DNA of 16,973 bases from JACVRX01 sp035697245 (lineage in GTDB: Bacteria > Actinomycetota > Actinomycetes > Jiangellales > Jiangellaceae), in the NCBI GenBank assembly GCA_035697245.1, contig DASSDH010000087.1, positions 1-16,973 on the forward strand, given 5' to 3'. The translations under genes and the position numbers were made by a program. Positions 1 through 8,538 of this stretch are shown here, piece by piece. How positions within the stretch are numbered: position 1 is the first letter of the stretch; each line of letters starts with the position of its first letter. The notes beneath the pieces were generated by a model. That model was not told the DNA's origin. It made no database searches and saw only the letters and a program-made list of their open reading frames with translations.

Positions 1-513
1 GGCGTCGAGCGCCTGGTCGGCTTCATGCGCAAGAGCTCGGTGTGGCCAGCGACGTTCGGGCTCGCCTGCTGCGCCATCGAGATGATGGCCTTCGGCGGGC
101 CGCGGCACGACTCGGCCCGGTTCGGGATGGAGGTCTTCCGCGCTTCCCCGCGCCAGGCGGACCTGATGATCGTCGCGGGCCGGGTGAGCCAGAAGATGGC
201 GCCGGTGCTGCGGCAGATCTATGACCAGATGCCCGAGCCCAAGTGGGTGATCGCGATGGGTGTCTGCGCGAGCTCGGGCGGGATGTTCAACAACTACGCG
301 ATCGTGCAAGGAGTCGACCACATCGTCCCGGTCGACATCTATCTGCCCGGCTGCCCGCCGCGTCCGGAGATGCTCATGGACGCGATCCTCAAGCTGCACG
401 ACAAGATCCTGCACATGCCGCTCGGACCGCACCGCAAGCGGGCGGAGGCCGAGGCCGAGCAGCACGCACTCGAGGCCGCCCCGACCCACGAGATGAGGGG
501 CCTGCTGCGATGA
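1..513 (+). CDS. nuoB: NADH-quinone oxidoreductase subunit B (NuoB), 5' truncated
   Basis: This subunit of the complex I connecting arm carries the terminal [4Fe-4S] cluster N2, which hands electrons to menaquinone at the NuoB/NuoD interface. The reading frame is open from base 1 (GVERLVGFM, then RKSSVWPATFGLACCAIEMM), and the residues before the first visible ATG at 25 match the NuoB family, so the real start lies left of the window and the ATG is internal. The N2 ligands are visible: the tandem Cys-Cys in GLACCAIEMM (67-72), the Cys of MGVCASSGG (264-266) and the Cys of YLPGCPPRPE (352-354). The C-terminal tail is short, charged and Glu/Ala-rich. The TGA stop overlaps the nuoC ATG. Family identity is seen directly from conserved motifs; only the true N-terminus is unknown. 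Confidence 0.97.
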   Translation, partial: GVERLVGFMRKSSVWPATFGLACCAIEMMAFGGPRHDSARFGMEVFRASPRQADLMIVAGRVSQKMAPVLRQIYDQMPEPKWVIAMGVCASSGGMFNNYAIVQGVDHIVPVDIYLPGCPPRPEMLMDAILKLHDKILHMPLGPHRKRAEAEAEQHALEAAPTHEMRGLLR

Positions 514-1355
514 GCGACGATCGCACGCCGGCTCACGACGAGGCCACCGCCCCTGCGGGCGGTGAGGCGGAGAAGACGTCTCCTCGCGACGCTCCGGCGA
601 CCGTCGACCGGCCGAGCGCCGAGGCGACGACCCCCGGCCCCGGTGACCTTCCGGAGGAGGTGCCCGACGAGGGCGCCGCCGGGTTGCCTCCGCAGCACCC
701 CACCCAACGCGGCATGTTTGGTGTGGCCGGCACCGGCGACACATCGGGTTTCGGGCGGCTGGTCGCACGTGACACCAACCCGATCCGCATCGAGTCGACA
801 CCTCGGCCGTGGGGACCAGAGTTCGATGACGTCGGTGATTCGTTGACTGGAGTCCTGGAACAGGCCGGCCTTCCGTTCGACGCCGCCGTCGAGAAGGTTG
901 TCGTCGACCGGGGAGAGATCACCTTCTTCGTCCGCCGAGAACACCTCGTCGAGGTCGCCCGGGCTCTCCGAGACGATCCGGCGCTTCGGTACGAGATGTG
1001 CATGGGCGTCAACGGCGTGCACTATCCCGGTGAGGCAGGGCGCGAACTGCACGCGGTGTACCCGTTCCTGTCGGTCACCCACAATCGCCGGGTGCGAGTG
1101 GAGGTCACCTGCCCCGACGACGACCCGCATGTGCCGTCCATCGTGGAGCTCTACCCGTCGAACAACTGGCACGAGAGGGAGACATACGACTTCTTCGGGA
1201 TCATCTTCGACGGCCATCCAGCACTGACCAGGATCGAGATGCCCGACGACTGGCCGGGCCATCCGCAACGCAAGGACTATCCGCTGGGGGGAATCCCCGT
1301 GGAGTACAAGGGCGCGTCGATTCCCCCGCCGGACGAGCGGAGGGCGTACACATGA
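510..1355 (+). CDS. nuoC: NADH-quinone oxidoreductase subunit C (NuoC)
   Basis: This is the 30-kDa-type subunit of the complex I hydrophilic arm. It carries no cofactor and packs against NuoD. The start is the ATG in the ATGA overlap with the nuoB stop, giving 281 residues. The conserved C-terminal core is clear: YPSNNWHERETYDFFGI, FDGHPALTRIEMPDDW, then QRKDYPLGGIPVEYKG near the end. The first 65 or so residues are a low-complexity stretch rich in Pro, Ala, Glu and Asp with no recognisable fold. It is followed by QRGMFG and GDTSGFG, a motif I recall from actinobacterial NuoC proteins. The N-terminal extension makes this protein longer than the roughly 240 residues I would expect for actinobacterial homologues. 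An alternative downstream start is possible but the overlap favours this one. Confidence 0.96.
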   Translation: MSDDRTPAHDEATAPAGGEAEKTSPRDAPATVDRPSAEATTPGPGDLPEEVPDEGAAGLPPQHPTQRGMFGVAGTGDTSGFGRLVARDTNPIRIESTPRPWGPEFDDVGDSLTGVLEQAGLPFDAAVEKVVVDRGEITFFVRREHLVEVARALRDDPALRYEMCMGVNGVHYPGEAGRELHAVYPFLSVTHNRRVRVEVTCPDDDPHVPSIVELYPSNNWHERETYDFFGIIFDGHPALTRIEMPDDWPGHPQRKDYPLGGIPVEYKGASIPPPDERRAYT

Positions 1356-2740
1356 GCACCGATCGCGACCAGATGCCCGCGGATGACGTCACCTTCGTGG
1401 CTCCCGCGGACGAGGTGACACCCGAGGATGTCTACGCAGACATCCGGGAGACGACCGAAGGCGCCGTCTACAACGTCACCGGCCAGGACTGGGACGACGT
1501 CGTCGGCGCCGCCGTCGCGGGGCAGGAGCGGGTCGTCGTCAACATGGGCCCGCAGCACCCGTCGACGCACGGTGTTCTCCGGCTCATCCTCGAACTCGAC
1601 GGCGAGACCGTCACCGAGGCCCGTGCCGGCATCGGATATCTGCACACCGGCATCGAGAAGAACATGGAGTACCGGACGTGGACGCAGGGCGTGACGTTCT
1701 GCACCCGGATGGACTATCTGTCGCCGTTCTTCAACGAAACCGCATACGTGCTGGGCATCGAGCGGCTGCTGGGCATCACCGACCAGATCCCGGAACGGGC
1801 CACCGTCATCCGGGTGATGATGATGGAGATCAACCGCATCGCCTCGCACCTGGTGGCCATCGCGACCGGTGGCATGGAGATCGGGGCACTCACGGTGATG
1901 ACGATCGGCTTCCGTGAGCGGGAGCGGTCTCTGGACATCTTCGAGCTCGTGACCGGGTTGCGGATGAACCACGGCTACGTCCGCCCCGGAGGCGTTGCCC
2001 AGGATCTGCCGCCTGGCGCGGTCGAGAGCATTCGCGAGTACGTCCGGTGGATGGAGGATCACCTGGGCGAGTACGAGGACTTCTGCAACGAGAACCCGAT
2101 CTTTCGTGGCCGCACCGTCGGCATCGGCTACCTCGACCTCACCGGCTGTACGGCCCTGGGCCTCACCGGGCCGGTGCTGCGCTCCACCGGGCTGCCTTAC
2201 GACCTGCGCAAGGCCCAGCCGTACTGCGGCTACGAGACCTACGACTTCGACGTGCCGGTCCGCGAGACCGCCGACTCCTACGGTCGGTTCAGGATCCGCA
2301 TCGACGAGATGCGCCAGTCGCTTCGCATCGTCGAGCAGTGCCTGGACCGGCTCGAGCCCGGCCCGGTCATGATCGCCGACAAGAAGATCGCCTGGCCGGC
2401 CAAGCTGGCGCTCGGCAGCGACGGTCTCGGCAACAGCCTCGACCACATCCGGCACATCATGGGCGAGTCCATGGAGGGTCTGATCCATCACTTCAAGCTG
2501 GTCACCGAGGGCTTCCGGGTCCCTGCCGGCCAGGTTTACCAGGCGGTCGAGTCCCCACGCGGCGAGCTGGGAGTGCATCTGGTGTCCGACGGAGGCACCC
2601 GCCCATGGCGGGCGCACTTCCGAGACCCCTCGTTCAACAACCTGCAGGCCGTTGCGGTCATGTGCGAAGGCGGGATGGTGTCCGACGTGATTGTGGCCGT
2701 GGCGAGCCTGGATCCGGTGATGGGAGGAGCGGACAGATGA
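1352..2740 (+). CDS. nuoD: NADH-quinone oxidoreductase subunit D (NuoD)
   Basis: This is the 49-kDa-type subunit. It is related to the large subunit of [NiFe] hydrogenases and forms much of the quinone-binding cavity together with NuoB and NuoH. It is 462 residues long. The quinone-site loop GPQHPSTHG lies at residues 66-74, with His69 corresponding to the quinone head-group histidine of the family. YLHTGIEK follows at 96-103, and the family-typical GMEIGALTVMTIGFRERE and DGGTRPWRAHFRDPSF lie further on. The NiFe-ligand cysteines of hydrogenases are absent, as expected. About 60 N-terminal residues precede the conserved core, a moderate extension usual in actinobacteria. The ATG overlaps the nuoC stop (ATGA) with a GGAGGG Shine-Dalgarno-like run just upstream; the TGA overlaps nuoE. 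Confidence 0.98.
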   Translation: MSTDRDQMPADDVTFVAPADEVTPEDVYADIRETTEGAVYNVTGQDWDDVVGAAVAGQERVVVNMGPQHPSTHGVLRLILELDGETVTEARAGIGYLHTGIEKNMEYRTWTQGVTFCTRMDYLSPFFNETAYVLGIERLLGITDQIPERATVIRVMMMEINRIASHLVAIATGGMEIGALTVMTIGFRERERSLDIFELVTGLRMNHGYVRPGGVAQDLPPGAVESIREYVRWMEDHLGEYEDFCNENPIFRGRTVGIGYLDLTGCTALGLTGPVLRSTGLPYDLRKAQPYCGYETYDFDVPVRETADSYGRFRIRIDEMRQSLRIVEQCLDRLEPGPVMIADKKIAWPAKLALGSDGLGNSLDHIRHIMGESMEGLIHHFKLVTEGFRVPAGQVYQAVESPRGELGVHLVSDGGTRPWRAHFRDPSFNNLQAVAVMCEGGMVSDVIVAVASLDPVMGGADR

Positions 2741-3435
2741 CGGCCCTCGACGACAAAGCCCGGGCCGAGATGCGGGAGATCATCGCCCGCTACCCGCAGC
2801 CTCGCTCGGCATTGCTGCCGATGCTGCACCTGGTCCAGGCCTACGACGGCTACGTGACGCCAGCCGGGATCGAGATGTGCGCGGAGGAACTCGGGCTCAC
2901 CGAGGCAGAGGTATCCGCCGTCGCCACGTTCTACACGATGTACAAGCGTCATCCGATGGGCGACTACCACGTCGGTGTCTGCACGAACACGTTGTGCGCG
3001 ATCATGGGCGGCGACGCTATCTGGGAGCAGCTCACCGAAGCCCTTGCCATCGGGCACGACGAAACGGCGGAGGACGGGACGATCTCGCTGGAGCGAGTCG
3101 AGTGCAACGCGGCCTGCGACTATGCGCCGGTCATGGTGGTCAACTGGGAGTTCATGGACAACCAGACCCCGCAGTCCGCCCTCGAACTGGTCGAGAGCCT
3201 GCAGGCAGGTGCGGAGGTCCACTCCACCCGCGGCCCCCGGATCTGCACCTGGAAGGAGGCCGCCCGAGTAATCGCCGGGTTCCCGGACGGGCTGGCACAA
3301 GACGGCGTCCAGGCGGGGTCCGCGAGCCTGGCCGGGCTCGCCCTCGCGCACGAGCAAGGCTGGACGGCCCCGGAGCCTGAATCCCGCGCTATCGAGTCGC
3401 CTCGACCGACCTCGGCTGGCGAGGGTGCCCGATGA
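2737..3435 (+). CDS. nuoE: NADH-quinone oxidoreductase subunit E (NuoE)
   Basis: This thioredoxin-like [2Fe-2S] subunit of the NADH-dehydrogenase module holds cluster N1a next to the FMN of NuoF. It has 232 residues, starting at the ATG of the ATGA overlap with nuoD. The four N1a ligands are visible as C82 and C87 (VCTNTLC) and C123 and C127 (CNAAC), followed by DYAPVMVVN. The N-terminal helical bundle contains LLPMLHLVQAYDGYV. After about residue 165 there is a tail with RGPRICTWKEAARVIAGFPDG and then a Pro/Ala/Glu-rich end. The first part of this tail is conserved in actinobacterial NuoE as I remember it, and E. coli NuoE lacks it. The stop overlaps the nuoF ATG. Confidence 0.97.
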   Translation: MTALDDKARAEMREIIARYPQPRSALLPMLHLVQAYDGYVTPAGIEMCAEELGLTEAEVSAVATFYTMYKRHPMGDYHVGVCTNTLCAIMGGDAIWEQLTEALAIGHDETAEDGTISLERVECNAACDYAPVMVVNWEFMDNQTPQSALELVESLQAGAEVHSTRGPRICTWKEAARVIAGFPDGLAQDGVQAGSASLAGLALAHEQGWTAPEPESRAIESPRPTSAGEGAR

Positions 3436-4742
3436 GCACGCTGACGCCGCTGCTATCTCAGTACTGGCACGAGCCCGACTCCTTCACCCTGGCCGGATAT
3501 GAGCGAAACGACGGTTACAAAGGTCTGCGTGCTGCACTCCAGCGCCAGCCGCCCGACATCGTCGCCTTGGTGAAGGAATCCGGGCTGCGCGGCCGCGGCG
3601 GTGCGGGCTTCCCGACTGGCATGAAGTGGAGCTTCATCCCCAAGGACAGCCCGAATCCGACGTACCTGGTCGTCAACGCCGACGAGTCCGAGCCCGGGAC
3701 GTGCAAAGACATCCCCCTGATGCTCGCCTCACCGCACCTGTTGATCGAAGGTGTGATCATCGCCTCGTACGCGATAAACGCCAAGCACGCCTTCATCTAC
3801 ATCCGCGGCGAGGTCCTGCATGTGATCCGGCGCATGCAGCAGGCCGTCCAGGATGCCTACGCCGCCGGGTACCTGGGAAGCGACATTCTCGGGTCGGGCT
3901 ATGACCTGGAGCTCACGGTTCACCCCGGTGCCGGCGCCTATATCTGCGGCGAGGAGACCGCCCTGCTGGACTCGCTAGAAGGTCGGCGCGGCCAGCCGAG
4001 GCTGCGCCCGCCATTCCCTGCGGTGGCCGGTCTCTACGCGTCCCCCACTGTGATCAACAACGTCGAGACCATCGCCTCCGTGCCGTCGATCGTCTTCCAG
4101 GGCGTGGACTGGTTCCGTTCGATGGGCTCGGAGAAGTCGCCTGGCTTCACGCTCTACTCGCTTTCGGGGCACGTCACCCGACCCGGGCAGTACGAGGGTC
4201 CGCTGGGACTCACCCTGCGCGAGCTGCTGGACATGGCCGGCGGAATCCGTGACGGGCACGAGCTCAAGTTCTGGACGCCCGGCGGGTCGTCGACACCGTT
4301 GTTGACTGCCGACCACCTCGACATCCCGCTCGACTACGAAGGCGTGGCCGAGGCGGGCAGCATGCTGGGAACCAAGGCTTTACAGATCTTCGACGACTCC
4401 ACCTGCGTCGTGCGAGCGGTGGCCCGCTGGGTCGAGTTCTACAAGCACGAGTCGTGCGGAAAGTGCACCCCGTGCCGCGAGGGCTTCTGGTGGCTGGTTC
4501 AGATCCTGGACCGGCTCGAGGAAGGGCATGGCACGGAAGCTGATCTGGACAAGTTGCTGGACCTGTCCGACAACATCGCCGGCCGGTCGTTCTGCGCCCT
4601 GGCCGACGGCGGGATCGCGCCGGTCACCTCGTCGCTGCAGCACTTCCGGGACGAGTACATCAGGCACTTCGAGTACGGCGGCTGCCCATTCGACCCGGAT
4701 GCCTCCACCCTGTTCACGCAGAGCGCGGGAGCGACCACATGA
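3432..4742 (+). CDS. nuoF: NADH-quinone oxidoreductase subunit F (NuoF), NADH- and FMN-binding
   Basis: This is the NADH oxidation site of complex I. It binds NADH and FMN and passes electrons through [4Fe-4S] cluster N3. The protein has 436 residues. The glycine-rich nucleotide-binding loop GLRGRGGAGFPTGMKW lies at 51-66, NADESEPGTCKD at 82-93, and GAGAYICGEETALLDSLEG at 166-184. The N3 ligands are C342, C345 and C348 (SCGKCTPCREG) and C388 (RSFCALADG), with the family spacing C-x2-C-x2-C-x39-C. No truncation or substitution of catalytic residues is seen. Both ends are coupled to neighbours by ATGA overlaps with nuoE and nuoG. The protein acts in the cytoplasm at the tip of the hydrophilic arm. 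Confidence 0.98.
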   Translation: MSTLTPLLSQYWHEPDSFTLAGYERNDGYKGLRAALQRQPPDIVALVKESGLRGRGGAGFPTGMKWSFIPKDSPNPTYLVVNADESEPGTCKDIPLMLASPHLLIEGVIIASYAINAKHAFIYIRGEVLHVIRRMQQAVQDAYAAGYLGSDILGSGYDLELTVHPGAGAYICGEETALLDSLEGRRGQPRLRPPFPAVAGLYASPTVINNVETIASVPSIVFQGVDWFRSMGSEKSPGFTLYSLSGHVTRPGQYEGPLGLTLRELLDMAGGIRDGHELKFWTPGGSSTPLLTADHLDIPLDYEGVAEAGSMLGTKALQIFDDSTCVVRAVARWVEFYKHESCGKCTPCREGFWWLVQILDRLEEGHGTEADLDKLLDLSDNIAGRSFCALADGGIAPVTSSLQHFRDEYIRHFEYGGCPFDPDASTLFTQSAGATT

Positions 4743-7234
4743 CCGTCACGGCCAACCCGCCGCCGTCGACTGACTCGGTCGAGCCGGCACCGAAGCTCGT
4801 CACGCTCACCATCGACGGCTTCGAGGTGAGTGTGCCAGAGCACACGTTGCTCATTCGGGCCGCTGAGCTGCTGGGCATTCAGATCCCGCGCTTCTGTGAC
4901 CACCCGCTGCTCGACCCCGTGGGCGCGTGCCGGCAGTGCCTGGTGGAGGTCGTCGATGCGGGCAATGGCCGTGGCATGCCCAAGCCGCAGGCGTCGTGCA
5001 CCATGCCGGTCGCGCCCGGAATGGTGGTCCGCACCCAGCTCACCTCGCCGGTCGCGGACAAGGCCCAGCAGGGGATCATGGAGTTCCTGCTGATCAACCA
5101 CCCGCTCGACTGTCCTATGTGCGACAAGGGCGGAGAGTGCCCTCTGCAGAACCAGGCCATGAGCAACGGCCGGCCGGAGACGCGGTACGAAGGGGTCCGG
5201 CGCACGTTCCCCAAGCCAATTGCGATCTCCAGCCAGGTGCTGTTGGATCGGGAGCGGTGCGTGTTGTGCGCGCGATGCACGCGGTTCTCCAAGGAGATCG
5301 CCGGAGACCCGTTCATCGAGCTGCTCGAGCGCGGGGCTCTCCAGCAGGTCGGCATCTACGAGGCGGAGCCGTTCGAGAGCTACTTCTCCGGCAACACCAT
5401 CCAGATCTGTCCCGTGGGCGCGCTGACCTCGGCGGCGTACCGGTTCCGGGCCCGCCCGTTCGACCTCGTCTCGGTGCCGTCCGTCGCCGAGCACGACGCC
5501 TGCGGCGCGGCGATCCGGGTGGACTACCGCCGCGGCAAGGTGATGCGCCGGCTCGCCGGCGACGATCCCGAGGTCAACGAGGAGTGGATCTCGGACAAGG
5601 ACCGGTTCGCCTTCCGCTACGAAACCCTCGAGGATCGGCTGACGTACCCGTTGGTGCGTGACGAGGAGACCGGCGAGCTCGTCACAGCATCCTGGCCCGA
5701 GGCGTTGGCGGTGGCCGCTCGTGGACTGGCTGCCGCCATTGCCGAGGGTGGTGTCGGGGTCCTCGCCGGCGGCCGGCTCACCGTCGAGGACGCTTACGCG
5801 TATGCAAAGTTCGCCCGCGTGGTCTTGAACACCAATGACGTCGATTTTCGGGCCCGGGTGCACTCCACCGAGGAGGCGGATTTCCTCGCCGGGCTCGCCG
5901 GCGCCGGGTTGGGAGTGACCTACTCGGATCTGGAGAAGGCACGCACCGTCCTGCTGGTCGGCCTAGACCCTGAGGAAGAGGCAGCGACGGTCTTTCTGCG
6001 GCTGCGCAAGGCCGTTCGCAAGCGTGGCACGACGGTATACGCCGTGGCTCCGTTCGCCAGCCGCGGGCTGGCCAAGCTGGCCGCGGAAATGGTACTGGCT
6101 GCGCCCGGCACCGAAGCGGAGGTGCTCCGTGCAATCGCCGATGGTGACCAACGGGTGCATGACCTGACCGACGCGTTGTCGGCCGCCGGCTCGGTGGTAC
6201 TGGTCGGCGAGCGGCTGGCCGGCGTTCCCGGTGCCCTCTCCGCGGCCAGCCACCTCGCCACTGTGAGTGGCGCGCGGCTGGCGTGGATCCCGCGGCGCGC
6301 CGGTGAGCGGGGTGCGCTCGAGGCCGGAGCCTTGCCGCACGTGCTGCCCGGCGGCCGGCCCTTCGCCGAAGCCGAGGCCAGGGTCGACATCGCAGCTGCC
6401 TGGGGCGTGCCGCACGTGCCGGTCCGGGCCGGCCGGGATACCGATGCCATCATCAGCGCGCTGGCCGACAACAGCCTGAGCGCGGCCGTGGTCGCCGGCG
6501 TCGAGTTGACCGACCTACCCGATCCGGCGGCCGCCCGTGCCGCGCTGGAAACGGCTGGCTTCGTGGTCAGCCTGGAGGTCCGGCGGAGTGAGGTGACCGA
6601 CCTGGCCGACGTGGTGCTCCCGGTCGCTCCGGTGACCGAAAAGTCCGGCACGTTCGTCAACTGGGAAGGCCGGGAGCGACCGTTCCCGGCCGTCTTCGCC
6701 GACAGCACGGCAATGCCGGACAGCCGGGTTCTCGACTCGCTCGCGGCCGAAGTCGGTGTGCGCCTGGGCCTGCCGACGGTCGAGGCCGCCCGCGCCGAGT
6801 TGGCAGAGCTGGGCCGATGGGACGGCGCTCGGGCAGAGGCACCAGACCTGCCAGCCAGCGTGACCACGAATCCCGGTTCCGGAGAAGCAGTGCTCGCGAC
6901 TTGGCGGATGTTGCTCGACGCCGGGCGCCTGCAGGACGGAGAACCGCACCTGGCCGGCACCGCTCGGCGGCCCGTTGCGCGGGTTTCGGCGGCGACCGCG
7001 GCCGAGGTCGGCGTCGCCGACGGCGCCGGGCTGATGGTCAGGTCGGGCCGCGGCTCGGTGACACTGCCGCTCGAGATCACCGAGATGCCCGACCGCGTGG
7101 TCTGGGTACCACAGAACTCACCTGGCTCGCGGGTGTCTCTCGACCTCGGTGCCCGCGCCGGGGACGTTGTCACCGTCACTGCCGCCCCCGCGGACGTCAG
7201 CCCGATCCAACCCACTGCTGGAGGTGTCGGGTGA
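4739..7234 (+). CDS. nuoG: NADH-quinone oxidoreductase subunit G (NuoG), lacking the N7 cluster ligands
   Basis: This large iron-sulfur subunit (831 residues) carries electrons from NuoF towards NuoI. It has an N-terminal ferredoxin-like part and a C-terminal molybdopterin-oxidoreductase-like part that binds no Mo. Cluster N1b ligands are C53, C64, C67 and C87. Cluster N5 uses H121, C125, C128 and C134 (HPLDCPMCDKGGEC). Cluster N4 uses C174, C177, C180 and C224 (ending in QICPVGALTS). At the place of the accessory [4Fe-4S] cluster N7 the motif reads VPSVAEHDACGAAIR and later WISDKDRFAF. The four expected Cys positions (250, 253, 257, 285) are Ala, Asp, Ala and Ser. C255 is the only cysteine after residue 224. 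The C-terminal part ends in a molybdopterin-dinucleotide-binding-like beta domain. The start is the ATG overlapping the nuoF stop. Confidence 0.97.
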   Translation: MTVTANPPPSTDSVEPAPKLVTLTIDGFEVSVPEHTLLIRAAELLGIQIPRFCDHPLLDPVGACRQCLVEVVDAGNGRGMPKPQASCTMPVAPGMVVRTQLTSPVADKAQQGIMEFLLINHPLDCPMCDKGGECPLQNQAMSNGRPETRYEGVRRTFPKPIAISSQVLLDRERCVLCARCTRFSKEIAGDPFIELLERGALQQVGIYEAEPFESYFSGNTIQICPVGALTSAAYRFRARPFDLVSVPSVAEHDACGAAIRVDYRRGKVMRRLAGDDPEVNEEWISDKDRFAFRYETLEDRLTYPLVRDEETGELVTASWPEALAVAARGLAAAIAEGGVGVLAGGRLTVEDAYAYAKFARVVLNTNDVDFRARVHSTEEADFLAGLAGAGLGVTYSDLEKARTVLLVGLDPEEEAATVFLRLRKAVRKRGTTVYAVAPFASRGLAKLAAEMVLAAPGTEAEVLRAIADGDQRVHDLTDALSAAGSVVLVGERLAGVPGALSAASHLATVSGARLAWIPRRAGERGALEAGALPHVLPGGRPFAEAEARVDIAAAWGVPHVPVRAGRDTDAIISALADNSLSAAVVAGVELTDLPDPAAARAALETAGFVVSLEVRRSEVTDLADVVLPVAPVTEKSGTFVNWEGRERPFPAVFADSTAMPDSRVLDSLAAEVGVRLGLPTVEAARAELAELGRWDGARAEAPDLPASVTTNPGSGEAVLATWRMLLDAGRLQDGEPHLAGTARRPVARVSAATAAEVGVADGAGLMVRSGRGSVTLPLEITEMPDRVVWVPQNSPGSRVSLDLGARAGDVVTVTAAPADVSPIQPTAGGVG

Positions 7235-8538
7235 CCGTCCTGCACACCGTCGTCGCCCAGACGGCCGAACAGGTTCCCGGATTCGGGAACGATCCGTGGT
7301 GGCTGGTGCTGCTGAAGGCGGTCGGGATCTTCGTCCTGCTGATGCTCTTCACGCTGTTCAACATCGTTTACGAGCGCAAAGTCGTCGCCCACATGCAGCA
7401 CCGGGTAGGCCCCAACCGAACTGGCCCGTGGGGAACGCTGCAGAGCCTCGCCGACGGCGTCAAGCTGATCCTCAAAGAGACGATCACCCCGAGAGGAATC
7501 GACAGAGTCGTCTACGTCCTCGCGCCGATCATCGCCGCCATCCCCGCCTTCATGGTTTTCGCGGTCATTCCGATGGGCCCCGAGGTCTCGATCTTCGGAG
7601 TGGTCACACCGCTTCAGCTGACCGACATGCCGGTCGCGGTCCTGCTGGTGCTCGCCATCGCCTCGGTGGGTGTCTACGGGATTGTCTTGGGCGGTTGGGC
7701 CAGCGGCTCGACGTATCCGCTGCTCGGCGGCATCCGGTCCTCGGCTCAAGTGATCTCGTACGAGATCGCGATGGGGCTCTCCTTCGTCGCCGTGTTCCTG
7801 TTCGCGGGTTCGATGTCCACCTCGCAGATCGTGCAGGCGCAGGAGCGGATGTGGTTCGCGGTCATCCTGCTGCCGTCGTTCGTCGTCTACCTGGTCTCGA
7901 TGGTGGGCGAAACCAACCGGGCGCCGTTCGACCTGCCTGAGGCCGAGGGCGAGCTCGTGGCGGGGTTCATGACCGAGTACTCCTCGGTGAAGTACATGAT
8001 GTTCTTCCTCGCCGAGTACATCAACATGGTGAACGTCGCTGCGATCGCCACGACCTTGTTCCTCGGCGGATGGCGCGCACCCTGGCCGATCTCCGCGATC
8101 AACGACGGTTACTTCAACACCGGCTGGTGGCCGCTGTTGTGGTTCATCGCCAAGGTCGTCCTGCTCATCTTCGTGTTCATCTGGTTGCGCGGGACGCTTC
8201 CGCGGCTGCGCTACGACCAGTTCATGCAGGTTGGCTGGAAGATCCTCATCCCGGCCTCGCTGGCATGGATCTTGTTGGTGGCGGCGATGCGCCTGGCGTT
8301 CAACGAAGGCCTCGGGCGGCGCGACGTGCTGATCTGGGGCGGCGCCTTCGTGGTGCTGATGCTGGTCGTCAGCGTGATCATCCCCGACCGCCGACGAGAA
8401 GTGGCCGACGAGGCCGAGGCCGAACAGTTCGACGCTCACGCGGGGGGCCATCCCGTGCCCCCGATGCCCTCCGAGCGGGGGGCTGGGCCCTCCGCATACC
8501 CTCCCGACTCCGGCTCAGAGGAGCGGACGAATGCCTAG
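7231..8538 (+). CDS. nuoH: NADH-quinone oxidoreductase subunit H (NuoH)
   Basis: This membrane anchor of the hydrophilic arm lines the quinone entry channel and the start of the proton-translocating axis. The start is a GTG overlapping the nuoG stop (GTGA), preceded by a strong GGAGGTG Shine-Dalgarno at 7220-7226; this gives 435 residues. Family motifs are YERKVVAHMQHRVGPNRTG (residues 47-65), ETNRAPFDLPEAEGELVAGF (227-246, the acidic quinone-chamber loop) and then TEYSSVKYMMFFLAEYIN. About eight hydrophobic segments alternate with loops. A polar cytoplasmic tail of roughly 50 residues, rich in Pro, Gly and Glu, follows the last membrane segment. The TAG stop lies 8 bases inside nuoI. A longer in-frame ORF reaches upstream into nuoG sequence, but it is not family-like and has no competing start signal. 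Confidence 0.97.
   Translation: MTVLHTVVAQTAEQVPGFGNDPWWLVLLKAVGIFVLLMLFTLFNIVYERKVVAHMQHRVGPNRTGPWGTLQSLADGVKLILKETITPRGIDRVVYVLAPIIAAIPAFMVFAVIPMGPEVSIFGVVTPLQLTDMPVAVLLVLAIASVGVYGIVLGGWASGSTYPLLGGIRSSAQVISYEIAMGLSFVAVFLFAGSMSTSQIVQAQERMWFAVILLPSFVVYLVSMVGETNRAPFDLPEAEGELVAGFMTEYSSVKYMMFFLAEYINMVNVAAIATTLFLGGWRAPWPISAINDGYFNTGWWPLLWFIAKVVLLIFVFIWLRGTLPRLRYDQFMQVGWKILIPASLAWILLVAAMRLAFNEGLGRRDVLIWGGAFVVLMLVVSVIIPDRRREVADEAEAEQFDAHAGGHPVPPMPSERGAGPSAYPPDSGSEERTNA

Noticed and set aside
1277..2617. A 446-codon minus-strand frame opposite nuoD.
   Set aside because: Rich in His, Asp and Val with no motif; a shadow of NuoD caused by GC-rich third positions.
6817..7230. In-frame upstream extension of nuoH into the end of nuoG.
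   Set aside because: The extra 138 residues are Arg/Gly-rich and out of frame with conserved NuoG. The GTG at 7231 has a strong Shine-Dalgarno and gives a normal NuoH N-terminus.
5920..8451. A very long open frame (843 codons) on the minus strand opposite nuoG and nuoH.
   Set aside because: It is antisense to strongly conserved NuoG/NuoH sequence and its protein is a low-complexity mix of Arg, Ser, Asp and His typical of a high-GC shadow frame. It spans two real genes and resembles no family.
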